A DNA stretch of 64,000 nt. Source: Rhodospirillales bacterium. Its GTDB lineage: Bacteria; Pseudomonadota; Alphaproteobacteria; SP197. Below are positions 60,687 to 64,000 of the stretch, in pieces; position 1 is the stretch's first letter, and each line of letters begins with the position of its first letter. The stretch covers positions 62,001-126,000 of the forward strand of contig JACONG010000013.1 of the NCBI GenBank assembly GCA_014323865.1, written 5' to 3'. The translations under genes were made by a program, and so were the position numbers. The notes under the pieces were generated by a model. The model had not been told where the DNA came from. It did no database searches and was given only the letters and a program-made list of their open reading frames with translations.

Positions 60687-61610
60687 TCAGCCCAGCGATG
60701 CGCCGGGATCGAGACGCAGGCCACGCAGGAGGGCCGCACCGTCCGTGGTGGGCTTGCCGGCCCGCTGCACCTTCACCAGTCGCAGGGCACCCCGACCGCA
60801 GGCCACGGTCATGTCCCGGTCGAGCAGCGTACCGGGCGCGCCCGAACCATCGACCGGCTCAGCCTCGAGCACCTTCACCGTCGTATCGTCCAGGCCGGAG
60901 AACGCTCCCGGCCAGGGCGAAAGCGCGCGGACGATACGATCGAGATCGGCAGCCGGTCGGGACCAGTCGAGACGCCCGTCTTCCTTGGCGAACCTGGACG
61001 CGTAGGTGGCGCCCTCGGCAGCCTGGGGCACGGCTGTCGACACGCCGGAGGCCAGCTCGGACAAGACGTCGAGCAGCATTAAGGCACCAAGATCGGAGAG
61101 CTCCGCCTCAAGGCTTGCCGTGGTCGCGCGCGGCGGCACCGGAACACGGCGCTGGGCCAGGATCGGACCCGTGTCGAGACCTTCGTCCATCAGCATGATG
61201 GTCATACCGGTTTCGGTATCGCCGGAGAGAATTGCGTGGGCCGCCGGTGCGGCACCGCGCCAGCGCGGCAAGAGAGACGGGTGAATGTTGACGCAACCCA
61301 GGCGCGGCGCGTCTAGGATCGTCCGCGGCAGGAGCAGGCCATAGGCCGCCACGACAGCGACATCGAGGTTCAGCGCGGCGAAGGCTGCCTGCTTCTCCTC
61401 GCCCTTGAGGGAACGCGGTGTCGCCACGGTGATGCCGAGTTCGTCGGCCCGGGCATGAACCGGTGTCGGCCGCTCCTTGCGGCCGCGCCCGGCGGGTCTC
61501 GGCGGTTGGCTGTAGACGGCAGCAATCCTGTGTCCGGCGCCATGAACGGCATTGAGCGCGGGCACGGCAAAAGCCGCCGCCCCCATGAACGCCAGGCGCA
61601 ACCGGGTCAC
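60687..61610 (-). CDS. fmt: Methionyl-tRNA formyltransferase
   Basis: The 307-residue protein has a formyl-transferase N-terminal domain with Asn and His in 'CVNIHPSLLPRWRGAAP' and Asp in 'MDEGLDTGPIL', the catalytic set of the family. The C-terminal tRNA-binding domain begins near residue 205 ('KEDGRLDWSRPAADL'). It formylates initiator Met-tRNA. The GTG start overlaps the def stop by four bases (GTGA). Confidence 0.95.
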   Translation of the reverse strand: MTRLRLAFMGAAAFAVPALNAVHGAGHRIAAVYSQPPRPAGRGRKERPTPVHARADELGITVATPRSLKGEEKQAAFAALNLDVAVVAAYGLLLPRTILDAPRLGCVNIHPSLLPRWRGAAPAAHAILSGDTETGMTIMLMDEGLDTGPILAQRRVPVPPRATTASLEAELSDLGALMLLDVLSELASGVSTAVPQAAEGATYASRFAKEDGRLDWSRPAADLDRIVRALSPWPGAFSGLDDTTVKVLEAEPVDGSGAPGTLLDRDMTVACGRGALRLVKVQRAGKPTTDGAALLRGLRLDPGASLG

Positions 61611-62131
61611 GCGCTGTCGCGCAGCCGCGCCTTCTTCTGCTTGGAGAGTTTGCGCAGGATGATGCCACGCTTCAGCGCCGAGAGATGATCGACGAAGAGG
61701 ATCCCGTCGAGGTGGTCCAGCTCATGCTGGATGCAGCGGGCCAGAAGGCCGTTGGCATGCAGCGTCTGCTCCTCGCCGTTCTCGTCGAGAAAGCGAACAT
61801 CGCACTCCGCCGGACGCTCGACCTCCGCAAAATGCTCGGGCAGCGACAGACAGCCCTCGTCAAACACGGCGATCTCCTCAGACTCAGCGGTGATCTCCGG
61901 ATTCACCATCCGGATCGGCTGTCGTGGTTCGTCCTTGCGCGAAACGTCGACCACCACGATGCGTTTCGGCACACCTACCTGGATCGCCGAGAGCCCCACA
62001 CCGGGCTCGTCGTACATGGTCTGCAGCATGCCGGCCATCAGCTTGCGCATCTCGTCGTCCACTTCCGCAACGGGTTCGGAGACGACCTTGAGACGCGGGT
62101 CCGGAGCCCGGATGATCGGCAGGATAGCCAT
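61607..62131 (-). CDS. def: Peptide deformylase
   Basis: The 174-residue metalloenzyme has motif 1 'GVGLSAIQVG' (Ser in place of the usual Ala), motif 2 'EGCLSLP' with the Cys ligand and motif 3 'QHELDHLDG' with both His ligands and the catalytic Glu. ATG 62131 gives the usual start 'ILPIIRAPDPRL'. It removes the formyl group from new proteins. First gene of def-fmt-truA; the promoter must be in the 111 bases shared with the divergent rmuC. Confidence 0.95.
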   Translation of the reverse strand: MAILPIIRAPDPRLKVVSEPVAEVDDEMRKLMAGMLQTMYDEPGVGLSAIQVGVPKRIVVVDVSRKDEPRQPIRMVNPEITAESEEIAVFDEGCLSLPEHFAEVERPAECDVRFLDENGEEQTLHANGLLARCIQHELDHLDGILFVDHLSALKRGIILRKLSKQKKARLRDSA

Positions 62132-62242
62132 GGGGATGGTTCGCTTCGTGGCGTCGGGCAAACGCACTATACTGAGCACGCAAAGACTTAGGTAAGGCCG
62201 CCATCGGGGCGGTTCAAGCCTGCCGAAGGAGCCGAACGACCC

Positions 62243-63397
62243 GTGGAACCCGTCGATATCATCGTTCTTGCAGCCTTGGCCGGTGTGGCCACTCTTCTTG
62301 TCATCAACATGCGCCGACGCGACGACCCGGCCCAGGCCGAACTGGCCCGGCGCGTGACCGATATGGCGACCCTGATGACCTCCAGCCAGGCCGTGCTGAC
62401 CGACCGCCTCGGTCAGATCGAACAAACGAGCCAGTCGGCCCAGGACGTCCTGGCAACCCGTCTCAACGAGCAGGAAAAGAAGCTCACGGCAGAGCTTAAC
62501 CAGCGTCTCGACGCAATCCAGCAGCGGGTTGGCAACTCCCTGCAGGAATCCACGAAACAGACGCTTGAGACGATGGGCAAGGTGCAGGAGCGCCTTGCCG
62601 TGATCGACGAAGCGCAACGCAACATTGCAACACTCGGCAGTCAGATCGTGGGGCTGCAGGACATTCTCTCCAACAAGCAGAGTCGCGGCGCCTTCGGCGA
62701 ACTCCAACTCAACGATCTCGTCAGAACGATCCTGCCGCCCAGCGCCTACCGCTTCCAGGCCACGCTGTCGAACGGCAACCGGGCCGATTGCCTCCTCGAC
62801 CTGCCCAATCCGCCCGGCAGTATCGTGGTCGACGCCAAGTTCCCGCTCGACGGCTATCGCGCCCTGCGCGACGCGACCACGCACGACGACACGCTGAAGG
62901 CCCAGCGGCAGTTCCGCGACGACATCACCAAACACATCCGGGATATTGCCGAGAAGTACATCCTCGCAGGCGAGACGGCCGAATCGGCGATCATGTTCCT
63001 GCCCAGCGAGGCGGTCTACGCCGAGCTTCACGCCAACTTCGAAGCCGTGGTCGAGGATTCCTATCGCCACAGGGTGTTCATCGTCTCACCGACCACGCTC
63101 ATGGCGACCCTCAACACCATCCGTGCCGTCCTGAAGGATGCCCGCATGCGCGAACAGGCCGGCGTGATCCAACACGAGCTGACCCGCATGCTCGACGACG
63201 TGCGCCGCCTGGGCGAGCGCGTCGAAAAGCTCGACCGCCACTTCAACCAGGCCGGCGAAGACGTCCGCCAGATCCGCATCTCCACCGACAAGATCGCCGG
63301 AAAGGCCGAGAAGATCGCCGAACTGGAGATGGAGGAGGAGAGCGACGAGGCCGTTGTGGCCGGACCGCGCCTTGTGGGACAATCGGATGGTGACTAG
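62243..63397 (+). CDS. rmuC: DNA recombination protein RmuC
   Basis: The 384-residue protein has an N-terminal membrane helix (residues ~4-22), a long coiled coil (~35-140, rich in Gln, Glu and Leu) and the RmuC nuclease-like domain (~150-340). That domain includes 'GAFGELQLNDLV', 'DCLLDLPNPPGSIVVDAKFPLDGY' in part, and 'ESAIMFLPSEAVYAEL'. RmuC limits inversion of short repeats. The start is GTG 62243 with a 'CGAAGGAG' ribosome site some ten bases upstream. Divergent from def. Confidence 0.9.
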   Translation: MEPVDIIVLAALAGVATLLVINMRRRDDPAQAELARRVTDMATLMTSSQAVLTDRLGQIEQTSQSAQDVLATRLNEQEKKLTAELNQRLDAIQQRVGNSLQESTKQTLETMGKVQERLAVIDEAQRNIATLGSQIVGLQDILSNKQSRGAFGELQLNDLVRTILPPSAYRFQATLSNGNRADCLLDLPNPPGSIVVDAKFPLDGYRALRDATTHDDTLKAQRQFRDDITKHIRDIAEKYILAGETAESAIMFLPSEAVYAELHANFEAVVEDSYRHRVFIVSPTTLMATLNTIRAVLKDARMREQAGVIQHELTRMLDDVRRLGERVEKLDRHFNQAGEDVRQIRISTDKIAGKAEKIAELEMEEESDEAVVAGPRLVGQSDGD

Positions 63398-63401
63398 GGG
63401 T

Positions 63402-63437
63402 GGATGGCGACGAGGGGCGGATGGCGACGAGGGGTCG
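63402..63437. repeat. Short tandem duplication between rmuC and the SPFH gene
   Basis: GGATGGCGACGAGGGG occurs twice in a row (about 63402 and 63419) with one extra base between copies. The rest of the 180-base gap holds no recognisable gene. Confidence 0.6.
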
Positions 63438-63577
63438 GCCAAAGTTTGTCGGGAATGGCAATCCGATGTCCGGTCCCCACGCCGTTCCATTGAGGGTGAT
63501 GATCGCGGATTGGACCCGGTCGGGCCGAGTCCGCCGCCATTTCTTGACCGCGTCGGGAGCGACGGGGAGGAGTTGAC

Positions 63578-64000
63578 TTGGATCCTGCAGTAGCGATCGG
63601 CGGCGCAGCCGTCTTCGTGATCGTCCTGGCCATCATGGCCATGATTGTCGTTTACATGTCCGTGGTGACCGTGCGCCAAGGCTACGAGCACACCCTCGTG
63701 CGCTTCGGTCGTTACACACGCACGCTGCGGCCCGGCCTCAATGTCATCGTGCCGTTCATCGACCGCATCGGGCGGCGCATGAATATGATGGAGACGGTCA
63801 TCAACGTGCCCGAACAGGAGGTCATCACCCGCGACAATGCGATGGTTACGGTCGATGGCGTGATGTTCTTCCAGGTTCTGGAAGCGGCCAAGGCGGCCTA
63901 CGAGGTCACCGACCTCGAAGGGGCGATCATCAACCTCTCGATGACCAACATCCGGACGGTCATGGGCTCGATGGATCTCGACGAGCTGCTGAGCCACCGC
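63578..64000 (+). CDS. SPFH/band-7 (stomatin-like) membrane protein, N-terminal part
   Basis: The gene runs off the right edge; 141 codons are visible. One membrane helix near the start ('AAVFVIVLAIMAMIVVYMSV' in part) is followed by the band-7 domain: 'VRQGYEHTLVRFGRYTRTL', 'GLNVIVPFIDRIG', 'VPEQEVITRDNAMVTVDGV' and 'VMGSMDLDELL'. This matches the stomatin/QmcA group, which scaffolds membrane proteases. The start is TTG 63578, with GGGGAGGAG six bases upstream. Confidence 0.9.
   Translation, partial: MDPAVAIGGAAVFVIVLAIMAMIVVYMSVVTVRQGYEHTLVRFGRYTRTLRPGLNVIVPFIDRIGRRMNMMETVINVPEQEVITRDNAMVTVDGVMFFQVLEAAKAAYEVTDLEGAIINLSMTNIRTVMGSMDLDELLSHR

Noticed and set aside
1-64000. CRISPR arrays, tRNA or rRNA genes, prophage modules.
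   Set aside because: I saw no regularly spaced direct repeats, no tRNA cloverleaf with CCA-type end and no phage structural genes; a dedicated scan was not possible.

Overview
The window is GC-rich bacterial chromosome, most likely from an alphaproteobacterium, with both ends cutting through genes. The best evidence is the housekeeping block at the right: engB, argB, a HAD nucleotidase, dapD, dapE, then truA, fmt and def on the opposite strand, then rmuC. That order is common in Rhodospirillales-like alphaproteobacteria. The rest is accessory DNA: ABC uptake systems, amine or betaine catabolism genes, and an unusually dense set of broken genes.

Layout. 1-5.7 kb: an amidase tail, a peptide-type ABC transporter (two permeases and a fused double ATPase) with no binding protein beside it, and an AI-2E family permease. 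5.8-19.1 kb: intact flavin amine oxidase, FadR-type regulator, metallo-deacylase, MATE exporter, AlkA-like glycosylase and bicupin genes sit among about ten pseudogenes. 19.1-31.0 kb: a catabolic island with two MR/MLE enolase-superfamily enzymes, a betaine-type binding protein, a trimethylamine-dehydrogenase-like flavoprotein, a LysR regulator, and an operon of Rieske oxygenase, 2-hydroxyacid dehydrogenase, glutamine-synthetase-like ligase and MetX-like alpha/beta protein. 31.1-37.6 kb: two tandem MaoC hydratases, a broken SDR gene, an RraA-like protein, a TPR protein and an MBL-fold hydrolase. 37.6-41.2 kb: a 1199-residue ABC exporter with both half-transporters in one chain.

41.4-51.3 kb: a LacI-type regulator and a tightly overlapping operon: sugar-type binding protein, two permeases, a 62-residue membrane protein, methylglyoxal synthase, two ABC ATPases and dihydroxyacetone kinase. 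Both remnants of one IS630-like element flank this block in the same orientation. 51.4-53.9 kb: a PaeR7I/XhoI-type restriction-modification system with an intact methylase and an endonuclease frameshifted in a T run. 54.0-64.0 kb: the housekeeping block.

The strongest candidate for a little-described system is the LacI/ABC/MgsA/Dak operon. It joins uptake of an unknown substrate to dihydroxyacetone phosphorylation and to conversion of dihydroxyacetone phosphate into methylglyoxal. The second is the betaine/amine island, where the two enolase-superfamily paralogues share unusual active-site residues. A third theme is how genes decay here: several pseudogenes keep their first and last codons but have lost the middle, and one joins the start of a peptide-binding protein to the end of a dienelactone hydrolase.
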